From NCBI RefSeq assembly GCF_018279705.1, contig NZ_CP036498.1, forward strand, positions 4,109,001 to 4,173,000: a stretch of DNA of 64,000 nucleotides, read 5' to 3'. This DNA is from Tardiphaga alba (GTDB lineage: Bacteria > Pseudomonadota > Alphaproteobacteria > Rhizobiales > Xanthobacteraceae). Position 1 is the first letter of the stretch. Every line of letters starts with the position of its first letter. A program made the position numbers and the translations under genes. Below, piece by piece: positions 34,063 through 42,349 of the stretch. The notes under the pieces are model-generated. The model did no database searches, was not told the DNA's origin, and worked only from the letters and a program-made list of their open reading frames with translations.

Positions 34063-34473
34063 CTACTTTGTCACGCCAGGCACCAGAAAACCAAAGCGCG
34101 ACAGAATCGTCATCGCGGCGATGATCGTGCTCATCGCGAACGTGAACCACCAGCCGATGTAGCCCTTGGTTGGCAAATGAGCGATGCGTTCGTTCAGCGT
34201 CGCCAGATTCACCCTGAGCTCTGCTAAGCCTGAGTGCGTCTCCGAGCGCAGCCCTTCCATCGACGATTGCGCTTCAACCCGAGATCCTTGCAGTCGTTCT
34301 CGCAAATCCTTGAGATCGGTGCGCAGCTCCCTGAGGTCGAGCTTCATCTCTGCCACATCGTCTCGGATGTGTCTGACATCAGCTTCGAGCGTGGCGACGC
34401 GTGCTTCGATCATGGCGTCAACTGTGCTCCCGCCGACCGGCGGCTGCAAGGTCGGTAATTGCTGCTCGGCCAT
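34063..34473 (-). CDS. Small coiled-coil protein with C-terminal transmembrane segment
   Basis: A 136-residue protein. Residues about 22-95 form a long heptad-patterned coiled coil (RVATLEADVRHIRDDVAEMK, LDLRELRTDLKDLRERLQG), and residues about 105-130 form one membrane helix (GWWFTFAMSTIIAAMTILSRF). It is probably a tail-anchored inner-membrane protein. No family name is certain. It lies alone between DUF2259 and purB. The 140 bp to purB has no feature I can call. Confidence 0.7.
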   Translation of the reverse strand: MAEQQLPTLQPPVGGSTVDAMIEARVATLEADVRHIRDDVAEMKLDLRELRTDLKDLRERLQGSRVEAQSSMEGLRSETHSGLAELRVNLATLNERIAHLPTKGYIGWWFTFAMSTIIAAMTILSRFGFLVPGVTK

Positions 34474-34616
34474 TCCTGCCCCTGAAGCAGGCTACTCGAT
34501 ATCGCCCAAAATACAACTATAGATTGCCGTCATTTCCTCCCGTGTCGCCGGTTTCCTCCCCCCGCCCCATCTGCTAAACCGCGGCGAAATCCCCCTCATA
34601 CCGTCCGAGACTGCCG

Positions 34617-35927
34617 ATGATCCCGCGCTATACCCGTCCTGAAATGGCCTCCATCTGGGAGCCGCAGACCCGCTTCAAGATCTGGTTCGAGATCGAGGCG
34701 CATGCCGCCGATGCGCTGGCGGAACTCGGCACCATTCCGAAGGATGCGGCCAAGACGATCTGGGCCAAGGCCAAGGACGCCACCTTCAATGTGGATCGCA
34801 TCGACGAGATCGAGCGCGAGACCAAGCATGACGTCATCGCCTTCCTGACCCATCTCGCCGAGATCGTCGGGCCGGAAGCGCGCTTCGTGCATCAGGGCAT
34901 GACCTCGTCGGACGTGCTCGACACCTGCCTCAATGTGCAGCTGGTGCGCGCCGCCGATATCCTGATCGCCGATATCGACCGCCTGCTCGCCGCACTGAAG
35001 ACCCGCGCCTTCGAGCACAAGATGACGCCGACCATCGGCCGCTCGCACGGCATCCATGCCGAGCCGGTCACTTTCGGCCTCAAGCTCGCTTTCGCTTATG
35101 CCGAATTCACCCGTAACCGTGAACGCCTCGTCGCCGCGCGCAAGGAAGTTGCGACCTGCGCCATCTCCGGCGCCGTCGGCACCTTTGCGCAGATCGATCC
35201 GCGCGTGGAAGAGCATGTTGCCAAAGCCATGGGCCTCGAGCCGGAACCGATCTCGACCCAGGTGATCCCGCGCGATCGCCATGCGATGTATTTTGCGACC
35301 CTCGGCGTCATCGCCTCCTCGATGGAGCGCCTAGCCGTCGAAATCCGCCACATGCAGCGTACCGAAGTGCTGGAAGCCGAGGAGTTCTTCTCCGAAGGCC
35401 AGAAGGGCTCGTCGGCGATGCCGCACAAGCGCAATCCGGTGCTGACCGAAAACATCACCGGCCTGTCGCGCATGGTTCGCGCCTATGTGACGCCGGCACT
35501 GGAGAACGTGGTGCTGTGGCACGAGCGCGATATCTCGCACTCCTCCGCCGAGCGCATGTTCGGCCCGGACGCCACCGTGACCCTCGACTTCGCGCTGAAC
35601 CGCATGGCCGGCGTGATCGAGAAACTGCTGGTTTATCCCGCCAACATGCAGAAGAATCTCGACCGCCTCGGCGGCCTCGTGCATTCGCAGCGCGTGCTGA
35701 TCGCGCTGACGCAGAAGGGCGCATCGCGCGAGGACAGCTACAAGCTCGTGCAGCGCAACGCCATGCCGGTATGGCGCGGCGAAGGCGACTTCCAGACGCT
35801 GCTGAAGAACGACGCCGACGTGAAGAAGTATCTCACCGACGACGAGATCGCCGAGAAGTTCGACCTCGGCTATCACCTCAAGCATGTGGACACGATCTTC
35901 AAGCGCGTGTTCGGCAGCGCGTCTTAA
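34617..35927 (+). CDS. purB: Adenylosuccinate lyase
   Basis: A 436-residue member of the fumarase/aspartase superfamily. SSAMPHKRNPVLTENITGLS is the signature, with HQGMTSSDVLDTCLNVQL, TIGRSHGIHAEPVTFGLK and WHERDISHSSAERMFG in family-typical order. It cleaves SAICAR and adenylosuccinate in purine synthesis. purL is also in the window but 17 kb away, so the genes are not in one operon. It is followed after the stop by a palindromic repeat and then the MOSC gene. Confidence 0.96.
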   Translation: MIPRYTRPEMASIWEPQTRFKIWFEIEAHAADALAELGTIPKDAAKTIWAKAKDATFNVDRIDEIERETKHDVIAFLTHLAEIVGPEARFVHQGMTSSDVLDTCLNVQLVRAADILIADIDRLLAALKTRAFEHKMTPTIGRSHGIHAEPVTFGLKLAFAYAEFTRNRERLVAARKEVATCAISGAVGTFAQIDPRVEEHVAKAMGLEPEPISTQVIPRDRHAMYFATLGVIASSMERLAVEIRHMQRTEVLEAEEFFSEGQKGSSAMPHKRNPVLTENITGLSRMVRAYVTPALENVVLWHERDISHSSAERMFGPDATVTLDFALNRMAGVIEKLLVYPANMQKNLDRLGGLVHSQRVLIALTQKGASREDSYKLVQRNAMPVWRGEGDFQTLLKNDADVKKYLTDDEIAEKFDLGYHLKHVDTIFKRVFGSAS

Positions 35928-36025
35928 CTCACCCGTCATTGCGAGCGGAGCGAAGCAATCCAGTTCTTGAAACGAATGAAGACTGGATTGCTTCGTCGCA
36001 AGGGCTCCTCGCAATGACGGGTGAG
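35928..36025. repeat. Palindromic repeat, CGTCATTGCGAG family
   Basis: CTCACCCGTCATTGCGAG at 35928 pairs with CTCGCAATGACGGGTGAG ending at 36025, with GAAGCAATCCAGT and ACTGGATTGCTTC inside. It starts directly after the purB stop. The ATG used by the MOSC gene (36014) is inside its right arm. Confidence 0.9.
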
Positions 36026-36571
36026 AGGCCTCAGCCTCGCGTCGTCGCCGTCTCTTTCCGACGCGGACATCACTTCAGCAAGACACCTGCGCTGAGCATT
36101 CGCCTGCTCAGCGGCCTCGGGATCGAAGGCGACGGGCATTGCGGCGCGACCGTGCAGCACCGCTACGACCGCCGCCGCGATCCGACCCGGCCGAACCTGC
36201 GGCAGGTGCATCTGATCCCGTCCGAACTGTTCGACGACTTGCGCAGCAAGGGTTTTGCCATTGCGCCCGGCGATCTCGGCGAGAACATCACCACATCGGG
36301 CATCGATCTCGCAACACTGCCAACAGGCACGCGGCTGCATCTCGGCGCGCATGCGGTGATCGCACTCACCGGCCTGCGCGAGCCCTGCGTGCTGATGGAC
36401 CGGTTTCAGCAAGGCCTGAAAGCCGCGACGCTGGACCGCGATGCGGATGGCCGGACCATCCGCAAAGCCGGTGTGATGGCTATCGTGATCGCCGGTGGCG
36501 AAGTGGCGCCGGGCGATGCGATCCAGATCGAGACGCCCGCCGGTCACACACAACCGCTGGCGCCGGTGTAG
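36014..36571 (+). CDS. MOSC domain protein
   Basis: A 185-residue protein of the MOSC class. RVVAVSFRRGHHFSKTPALS, LLSGLGIEGDGHCGATVQHR, RQVHLIPSELFDDL, PGDLGENITTSGIDLATLPTG and ALTGLREPCVLMDRFQQGL show the conserved fold, with the Cys (GLREPC) thought to bind sulfur carriers. Such proteins are linked to molybdenum cofactor or sulfur handling, but the exact role is unclear here. The only plausible start is the ATG at 36014 in the arm of a palindromic repeat. Its first eight residues come from repeat-derived or linker DNA. The frame lies just after purB in the same direction. Confidence 0.82.
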   Translation: MTGERPQPRVVAVSFRRGHHFSKTPALSIRLLSGLGIEGDGHCGATVQHRYDRRRDPTRPNLRQVHLIPSELFDDLRSKGFAIAPGDLGENITTSGIDLATLPTGTRLHLGAHAVIALTGLREPCVLMDRFQQGLKAATLDRDADGRTIRKAGVMAIVIAGGEVAPGDAIQIETPAGHTQPLAPV

Positions 36572-36574
36572 TCA

Positions 36575-38965
36575 TCATGGCCGCTTGCGCAGCGTAACTT
36601 CCGCCTTGCCGTGATTGTTGTGCCGATAGAAGAAGTCATAGACCCATGGCAGGCTGATCACGGCATCGTTGACATAGACGAATACTTCGCCGTCGCGTCG
36701 CGGCTTGAAGGTCGCAGTCCATATGTCATTGCCGCTGGTCGTGAGATCGAGAAGATGCTCTTCCAGTCCGCCTTCACCGACGCGCAGGATGGTCGCGAAC
36801 CAATTCGACCAGATCAGGCGGCGATACGGGATGGCCGGCACCTGCACCCATGATGATTTTGCCCAGCCAAACCCGTTTGGCTTGCCGTCGATCGTGTCAT
36901 CCAGCCAGGGCTCCGTGATCCGCAGCGTGATATCGTAAGTCTCGCCCTCCTTCACCTTGATGCCCGTCGCGTTGCAGATGGACGCAGTGTCCATCACATG
37001 CGGGCTGACGATCTGCGGCGTGGTCGTGGAGAGTTCGAGCGTCGCATTGCCCTTGCAGATCAGCCCGAGCGTGTTCGCCGTGCCGAAGGCCAGCCACCAG
37101 AATAGCCAGAAGGCGATGCCGGTGGGGAAGATCCAGTTCTTCAGCACATAGAAGAAAGCGCGGTACCAGCCCTGCCGCCGCAGCTTGTAAACGGACTTGT
37201 GCCAGCCGGTCAGCGCCGGATAGTCGGTGGGACTGTGCCAGCCGATGCGCATGACATCGCGGATCTTGAGCTGGAGATAGCTGCCATAGAGCAGCAATAG
37301 CCCCACCAGGATGACGCCGATCAACACGAAACCCGGCGCGCTGCGAAATGCATCGAACCATGGATTAAGCAGCGCGGGCAGGAACGACGCCACCATGTTG
37401 ACGACCGGATTGACGAAAGCGCCGACGGTCTGGCGGCCGAATTCCGGCACATAAATGACGAGCAGCGGAATGATCGCGATGAAAAGCGACGCGAACACGG
37501 TCAGGAAATAGACGACACGGCGCAGCCAGATCCAGTTCCAGACATCGTCCTGAATCTGCGACCGCTCCTGCCCCGGATCGACCGGCGAACGTCCACGGGC
37601 AATCGCACCCGCTTTGTCGGTCACATCATAGATGCGCGGCAGGATCGCCGGTGCGTAACGATCGTTACCTTTCGCGATCCGGTCGAACACCGTTTGATGG
37701 ATCACCGCGCGCGGCGAATCCACGACGTGTTGCGGCATCGTCGGATGCAGATCGGACAGGATATCCTGCTTCTGGTCGGACTGGCCGGTCAACAGGCGAT
37801 AGAGATGACGGACGTCGCGGCGGATCGACGGCTTATAAGGCAATGCATCATAAAGTTCGGCAATGTTACGCGGTCTGTAGCGATAATAGGCTGCAACGCC
37901 TTCGCGGGAATCGTTGAGCTTGTCATTCGGATTGATCTGCGGATCGACCAGCATCTGGCGCTGCGGCTGCAACAGCAACAGCCCATAAGCGGATGCACGG
38001 TCGAGCATCCAGTCGAACGTCACATAAGAGAGGCCATCCTGCGGATAGCCGCCGCCGATATCGGCATGCACACCGGTGAACCAGACCTGGCTGATACGCT
38101 CGCGATCGATCTCGGGAAGATCCATCCGTAGATGCGGAGGCGTTTCCAGCGGCCGGCCGGTGACTGACGGGGCCTGATAATTGGCGTCGAAAAGCCATTC
38201 CTTTTTTTTGCGGCCCGGCACATCGTCATGCCCTCGCACATAACGCTGATCCCAGATCACCGGACGAAATGCGTCGCGTTCGTCTTCGATAGCCAGCGCG
38301 TGGCAGGCGCGATGCACTTTCGCATTCATGAACCGATCGGGCATCGAGAGCGGCCACACCCAATAGTCGATGGCGCGTGTCATCTCCTCGATCGGACCAC
38401 CGTAAGCATCGACCGTATCCCACAGACCGATGAAGTGGATGCTGTCGACATGGATCGGCGGCGGCGGCGTCACTGGCGCCCCAGTCATCTTGCGCCACGT
38501 CCAGATCGCTGCATCGCGCACCGCACGCGCCGGCGTCACCAGTCCCTTGGTGATGTTGAAACGGCGTCGATAGTCCCGGTAGGCATCGGCAGCGTAACGC
38601 CCGAGCGCGGCTTCGTCGTTCTGATAGGCAATGAGCCCTTGCCGCGCGATCATGCCGGCAACAATGCGCATCGTGAAGGCGCCGCGGCTGAAGCCGAAGC
38701 CATAAATGCGATCGCCCGGCTGGTAGTTGCGACAGCAAAAACTGTAGATGTCGATGACGTTGCGCTTCAGGCCGAAGCCGAAGATGCCGCCCAGGATCGC
38801 GAAAAGCTTGAAGGATGAGGTGCCGACGCCGTCGTCGTAATAAGCGATCTGGTCGGCGGGCTTGCGCAGGTCGAGCAACTGATACAGCCGCCAGACATTG
38901 GTCTTGAACAGTTTGCCCGAGCTGTTGCCGGTGCCGTCGGACAAAAGAACAATATTCTTCACCAT
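36575..38965 (-). CDS. DUF2235 predicted membrane-anchored alpha/beta hydrolase
   Basis: A 796-residue protein. Residues 1-400 form the DUF2235 hydrolase domain: NIVLLSDGTGNSSGKLFKTN, YDDGVGTSSFK, the nucleophile elbow GFGFSRGAFTMRIVAGMI, LWDTVDAYGG and VWFTGVHADIGGGYP, giving a likely Ser-Asp-His triad. Residues about 500-660 have three or four hydrophobic helices (FLTVFASLFIAIIPLLVI; FVLIGVILVGLLLLYGSY; WIFPTGIAFWLFWWLAF). The C-terminal 130 residues look like a beta domain. DUF2235 includes Tle1-type phospholipases of type VI secretion, but no T6SS gene is near, and the internal helices suggest a resident membrane enzyme. The ATG at 38965 follows GGGAGG at 7 bases. Confidence 0.83.
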   Translation of the reverse strand: MVKNIVLLSDGTGNSSGKLFKTNVWRLYQLLDLRKPADQIAYYDDGVGTSSFKLFAILGGIFGFGLKRNVIDIYSFCCRNYQPGDRIYGFGFSRGAFTMRIVAGMIARQGLIAYQNDEAALGRYAADAYRDYRRRFNITKGLVTPARAVRDAAIWTWRKMTGAPVTPPPPIHVDSIHFIGLWDTVDAYGGPIEEMTRAIDYWVWPLSMPDRFMNAKVHRACHALAIEDERDAFRPVIWDQRYVRGHDDVPGRKKKEWLFDANYQAPSVTGRPLETPPHLRMDLPEIDRERISQVWFTGVHADIGGGYPQDGLSYVTFDWMLDRASAYGLLLLQPQRQMLVDPQINPNDKLNDSREGVAAYYRYRPRNIAELYDALPYKPSIRRDVRHLYRLLTGQSDQKQDILSDLHPTMPQHVVDSPRAVIHQTVFDRIAKGNDRYAPAILPRIYDVTDKAGAIARGRSPVDPGQERSQIQDDVWNWIWLRRVVYFLTVFASLFIAIIPLLVIYVPEFGRQTVGAFVNPVVNMVASFLPALLNPWFDAFRSAPGFVLIGVILVGLLLLYGSYLQLKIRDVMRIGWHSPTDYPALTGWHKSVYKLRRQGWYRAFFYVLKNWIFPTGIAFWLFWWLAFGTANTLGLICKGNATLELSTTTPQIVSPHVMDTASICNATGIKVKEGETYDITLRITEPWLDDTIDGKPNGFGWAKSSWVQVPAIPYRRLIWSNWFATILRVGEGGLEEHLLDLTTSGNDIWTATFKPRRDGEVFVYVNDAVISLPWVYDFFYRHNNHGKAEVTLRKRP

Positions 38966-39006
38966 CACTCCGCCTCCCCCTGACGTCATGAGCTGACTGA
39001 AATATT

Positions 39007-39035
39007 ATTAAAGTTGCAATCTTATAATTATGCAA
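39007..39035 (-). promoter_or_regulatory. Candidate sigma-70 promoter for DUF2235 gene
   Basis: On the minus strand TTGCAT (39035-39030), a 17-base spacer and TTTAAT (39012-39007) resemble -35 and -10 boxes, in an AT-rich patch unlike the surroundings. A start near 39000 would give a 35-base leader before the ATG at 38965. Confidence 0.45.
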
Positions 39036-39163
39036 TCAATAAGGCTTATCCTCGTGAGTTTTGTCAACCGGCAAGCCCTCATCGCGCCGCAATCAATCGC
39101 GCAAATCGCATTAAATGCGGTTCAACAACCCCGCAGTAACCAACCTGCCCTAGGCTCCCCATC

Positions 39164-39961
39164 GTGCCCACACGCCCCACCATTCTCGTTTTCGACTCCG
39201 GTCTCGGCGGCCTCACCGTCCAGCGCGAGGTTGCGAAGGCGCGGCCGGATGCGCGCTATGTCTATGTGGCCGATGACGCGTTCTTCCCCTATGGCCAGCA
39301 CGGCGAACAGGCGCTGATCGATCGTGTCGTGCCGCTGATGGGCGAGCTCATCGCGGCGCATCGGCCCGATCTCATCGTCCTCGCCTGCAACACCGCCTCG
39401 ACCATCGTGCTGTCGCATCTGCGCGCCGCCTATAGCGTGCCCATCGTCGGCACCGTGCCGGCGATCAAGCCGGCCTGCGCGGGCTCGCTCACCAAGCGGG
39501 TTTCGGTGCTGGGCACCTCCGGCACCGTGAAGCGCGAATATACGCAAACACTGATCCGCGAATTCGGCGGCGGCTGCATCGTCACGCTGGTCGGCTCGCC
39601 GCATCTCGCCTCATTGGCCGAAGGCGCGCTCGGCAGCGCCGGTGACGGCATTACCGACAAAGCCATCTTCGACGAGATCGCGCCCTGCTTCATCCAGGAC
39701 GCAGCCGGCGCGCGTACCGACACGGTGGTGCTGGCCTGCACGCATTACCCGCTGCTGCTGGATGAACTGACGCGCCTCGCCCCATGGCCGGTGACTTGGA
39801 TCGATCCGGCGCCCGCGATCGCGCGCCGCGTGGTCGGCCTGATCGGCGATCTCCAGCCCGGCGCGCCGCATGGCGATGCGGTCCTGCTCTATACGTCCGG
39901 CAAGCGCCATGCGTGGCCGGAAGCACTGGCGCCCTTCTTCGGCGGCCAGGTCGCGGCATAA
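39164..39961 (+). CDS. murI: Glutamate racemase
   Basis: A 265-residue Asp/Glu racemase. VFDSGLGGLTVQREV is the N-terminal signature, the two catalytic Cys are in VLACNTASTIV and VLACTHYPLLL, and LGTSGTVKREYTQTLI lies between. It makes D-Glu for peptidoglycan. The start is a GTG at 39164, which fits family length. It is divergent from the DUF2235 gene with about 200 bp between, and upstream of a cupin gene that starts 80 bp after its stop. Confidence 0.95.
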   Translation: MPTRPTILVFDSGLGGLTVQREVAKARPDARYVYVADDAFFPYGQHGEQALIDRVVPLMGELIAAHRPDLIVLACNTASTIVLSHLRAAYSVPIVGTVPAIKPACAGSLTKRVSVLGTSGTVKREYTQTLIREFGGGCIVTLVGSPHLASLAEGALGSAGDGITDKAIFDEIAPCFIQDAAGARTDTVVLACTHYPLLLDELTRLAPWPVTWIDPAPAIARRVVGLIGDLQPGAPHGDAVLLYTSGKRHAWPEALAPFFGGQVAA

Positions 39962-40040
39962 CCTTCGCTCGACTTTCCCCCGCGCACTGCTAGCCTCCCG
40001 TGGTGCCGATCCGCCAAGAGACCGGCAGAGGGAGACAGAC

Positions 40041-40421
40041 ATGTTCAGGACAGTGATAGTCGGGCTGACCATTGCCACGCTCGCCGGTGGTGCCGCCTTC
40101 GCGCAAGGCATCAAGCGTACGCCATTGCAGAAAGTGGAATTCCCCGAGGGCTACGAGACCGTGACCGCGATCGCCGAGGTGCCGCCGGGCGGCGCATCGG
40201 GTCGGCACACACATCCCGGTGCTGAAACCGGCTATGTGCTCGAGGGCGAACTCGAACTGGTGATCGATGGCAAGCCGCCGCTCAAGCTCAAGGCGGGCGA
40301 CAGCTATCAGATCCCGGCCGGCGCCGTACACGATGCCCGCGCCACCGGCGACAAGCCAATGAAGGTGCTCGGCATCTATATCGTCACCAAGGGCAAACCG
40401 CTCGCCGAAGCCGCCAAGTAA
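40041..40421 (+). CDS. Secreted cupin domain protein
   Basis: A 126-residue protein with a signal peptide (FRTVIVGLTIATLAGGAAFA). The mature part is a single cupin: VPPGGASGRHTHPGAETGYV, then LEGELELVIDG, and GDSYQIPAGAVHDARATG. The conserved His of the metal site are in GRHTHPGAE and VHDAR. The substrate is unknown. The start at 40041 has GGGAGA before it. The aldolase gene follows at about 15-20 bp, so the two may share a transcript. Confidence 0.85.
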   Translation: MFRTVIVGLTIATLAGGAAFAQGIKRTPLQKVEFPEGYETVTAIAEVPPGGASGRHTHPGAETGYVLEGELELVIDGKPPLKLKAGDSYQIPAGAVHDARATGDKPMKVLGIYIVTKGKPLAEAAK

Positions 40422-40479
40422 AAGCAGGACATGCCGTGCCGATGACGTTCCCCGCGCCGTTTCACGATCTCAAGCAGAA

Positions 40480-41241
40480 ATGGCGCGAGGGGCGCCCCAC
40501 GTTCGGGCCATTGCCACCATCCCCTCGATCCAGACCGTGCGCATCATGGCGCAGTCGCTGGACTGGCTGATCGTCGATTGCGAACACGGCCCGATCGACC
40601 TCAACACCGCGCATGGGATGATCACCGCCACCGCGGGCACCAACTGCACGCCGCTGGTGCGGATCGCATCCAACGACCCCTCCCTCGCCAAGGCGCCGAT
40701 GGATTTTGGCGCCATGGGCATCAACTTCCCGATGATCAACAGCGCTGCGGATGCCGCGAAGGCCGTGCGCAGCCTGCGCTATCCGCCGGCCGGCGAGCGG
40801 CTGTGGGGACCGTTCCATGCGCCGTTCCGCTGGAACGTAAGCATGCCCGACTACATGGCGCGCGCCGACGACAGCATGATCTGCATGATCACCATCGAGC
40901 ATGTGGATGCGGTGAACCGCATCGACGAGATCATGGCCACGGAGGGCATCGACATCGCCGTGATCGGCATCGGCGATCTCGCCACCTCCATCGGCAAGCG
41001 CGGCCAGACCGGCGATCCCGAGGTGCAGGCGCTGGTCGCCAGGGCCGAGGCCGGGATCCTGAAGAGCGGCGTGCCGATCGGCGGCGCGGCGCTCAATGCG
41101 GACATGGCCAATGCCATGATCGACCGCGGCTATGTGGCCCTCGCGCTGGGATTCGACTGGAGCCTGTTCCAGCGTGGAATTGCCGCCGGTTTCGAGGGAA
41201 TTCGGCGTCGAAACCCGGTTCCGGGCCGATTTTCAGGCTGA
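40480..41241 (+). CDS. HpcH/HpaI aldolase family protein, probable frameshift near the start
   Basis: The intact frame from 40480 (253 residues) holds most of the HpcH/HpaI fold: ATIPSIQTVRIMAQSLDWLI, VDCEHGPIDLNTAHG, MITIEHVDAVNRIDEI and VIGIGDLATSIGKRG, with the metal-ligand Glu and Asp. Family members begin further upstream, and the natural N-terminus is visible in another frame from a GTG at 40436 (MPMTFPAPFHDLKQKWREGR then PTFG). Adding one G to the GGG at 40505-40507 joins both parts, giving TFGAIATIPS. The family cleaves or forms 2-keto-3-deoxy acids such as HHED. Pseudogene or sequencing error are both possible. Confidence 0.8.
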   Translation: MARGAPHVRAIATIPSIQTVRIMAQSLDWLIVDCEHGPIDLNTAHGMITATAGTNCTPLVRIASNDPSLAKAPMDFGAMGINFPMINSAADAAKAVRSLRYPPAGERLWGPFHAPFRWNVSMPDYMARADDSMICMITIEHVDAVNRIDEIMATEGIDIAVIGIGDLATSIGKRGQTGDPEVQALVARAEAGILKSGVPIGGAALNADMANAMIDRGYVALALGFDWSLFQRGIAAGFEGIRRRNPVPGRFSG

Positions 41242-41297
41242 TATCGGCTCATTCGGGCTATAATCGCCCCGGATGGCCAAAAAGCCCTGTCTTTCAA

Positions 41298-41326
41298 TTG
41301 ACATAACCGGCCCCGCCCCCTAGAAA
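41298..41326 (+). promoter_or_regulatory. Promoter for rpsD
   Basis: TTGACA (41298-41303), a 17-base spacer and TAGAAA (41321-41326) match sigma-70 boxes well. A start near 41333 gives a leader of about 160 bases before the rpsD ATG. Confidence 0.75.
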
Positions 41327-41335
41327 CCGCCCTGC

Positions 41336-41359
41336 TCGCGGGCCGTTTTCGGCCCGCGA
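41336..41359 (+). other. GC-rich hairpin at the 5' end of the rpsD leader
   Basis: TCGCGGGCCG and CGGCCCGCGA form a perfect 10-bp stem with a TTTT loop, starting within a few bases of the predicted transcript start. There is no T tract after it, so it is unlikely to be a simple terminator. It might stabilise the RNA or take part in control of S4. Confidence 0.55.
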
Positions 41360-41493
41360 AGCGTTTCGCACCCGTGGTTCTCCTCCCAGCTTTGGGAATG
41401 AGCCTGTCGGTGCCGGGATTTCCTTCAAAAGATCACCCGGCATACAGGAGGGCGCGTCTCCTCACATCCACCAATCTCATTATCGAGGACGCG

Positions 41494-42111
41494 ATGACAA
41501 AGCGTAGTGAAGCCAAGTACAAAATCGACCGCCGCATGGGCCAGAACATTTGGGGTCGCCCCAAGTCTCCGGTCAACAAGCGCGAATACGGCCCCGGCCA
41601 GCATGGCCAGCGCCGCAAGGGCAAGCTCTCGGACTTCGGCACGCAGCTGCGCGCCAAGCAGAAGCTGAAGGGCTATTACGCCAACATTTCCGAACGCCAG
41701 TTCTACGCCGTCTACGTCGAGGCTTCGCGCCTCAAGGGCGACACCGGTGAAAACCTGATCGGCCTGCTCGAGCGCCGCCTCGACACCGTGGTGTATCGCG
41801 CCAAGTTCGTCGCCACCATGTTCGCTGCCCGCCAGTTCATCAATCACGGCCATGTCCGCGTGAACGGCAAGCGCGTCAACATTTCGAGCTACCTCGTGAA
41901 GGTCGGCGACGTGATCGAGGTCAAGGAAGCCTCGAAGCAGCTCGCCATCGTTCTCGAAGCTTCGCAGCTCGGCGAGCGTGACGTGCCGGATTACGTCGAA
42001 ACCGACCACAACAAGATGACCGCGCGCTTCATCCGCATCCCCGCACTGTCGGACGTTCCGTTCGCCGTGCAGATGGAACCGCATCTGATCGTCGAATTCT
42101 ATTCGCGCTAA
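41494..42111 (+). CDS. rpsD: 30S ribosomal protein S4
   Basis: A 205-residue ribosomal protein. [56 protein letters not shown] and the S4 RNA-binding domain [20 protein letters not shown] are all present. It binds 16S rRNA early in 30S assembly. The ATG at 41494 is preferred (GAGGACG upstream) over upstream in-frame codons. It is monocistronic here, with its own promoter and terminator, unlike the alpha-operon arrangement in enterics. Confidence 0.97.
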   Translation: MTKRSEAKYKIDRRMGQNIWGRPKSPVNKREYGPGQHGQRRKGKLSDFGTQLRAKQKLKGYYANISERQFYAVYVEASRLKGDTGENLIGLLERRLDTVVYRAKFVATMFAARQFINHGHVRVNGKRVNISSYLVKVGDVIEVKEASKQLAIVLEASQLGERDVPDYVETDHNKMTARFIRIPALSDVPFAVQMEPHLIVEFYSR

Positions 42112-42133
42112 TCGCTTTTGCGACGAAGACGAA

Positions 42134-42161
42134 AAGGCCCCGGTTCTCCGGGGCCTTTTTT
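42134..42161 (+). terminator. Rho-independent terminator of rpsD
   Basis: AAGGCCCCGG and CCGGGGCCTT form a 10-bp stem with a 4-base loop followed by a T run, 22 bp after the rpsD stop. Confidence 0.95.
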
Positions 42162-42180
42162 GTTGCCGCCACACACTCTG

Positions 42181-42292
42181 CCCTCATCCTGAGGAGCGCG
42201 CCCTTGCGCGCGTCTCGAAGGATGGCCACACATGCAGCTCATGGTTCGAGACGGCGCCAAGTGGCGCCTCCTCACCATGAGGGTCGGAGATA
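42181..42292. repeat. Imperfect palindromic repeat, CCTCATCCTGAGGAG family
   Basis: CCTCATCCTGAGGAGCGC and GCGCCTCCTCACCATGAGGG flank TCTCGAAGGATGGCC and GGTTCGAGACGGC, giving an imperfect hairpin with a small inner AAGGATGG hairpin. It lies between the rpsD terminator and ltaE. Confidence 0.8.
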
Positions 42293-42349
42293 GGCCTCTC
42301 GTCCATCCGCGTTCTTGTTTCACTTTGCAGAGCTCATCGGAAAGCGAAC

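Noticed and set aside
36575..38965. A type VI secretion effector with an immunity partner
   Set aside because: Only the DUF2235 domain supports it; no secretion or immunity gene is nearby and it has internal membrane helices.
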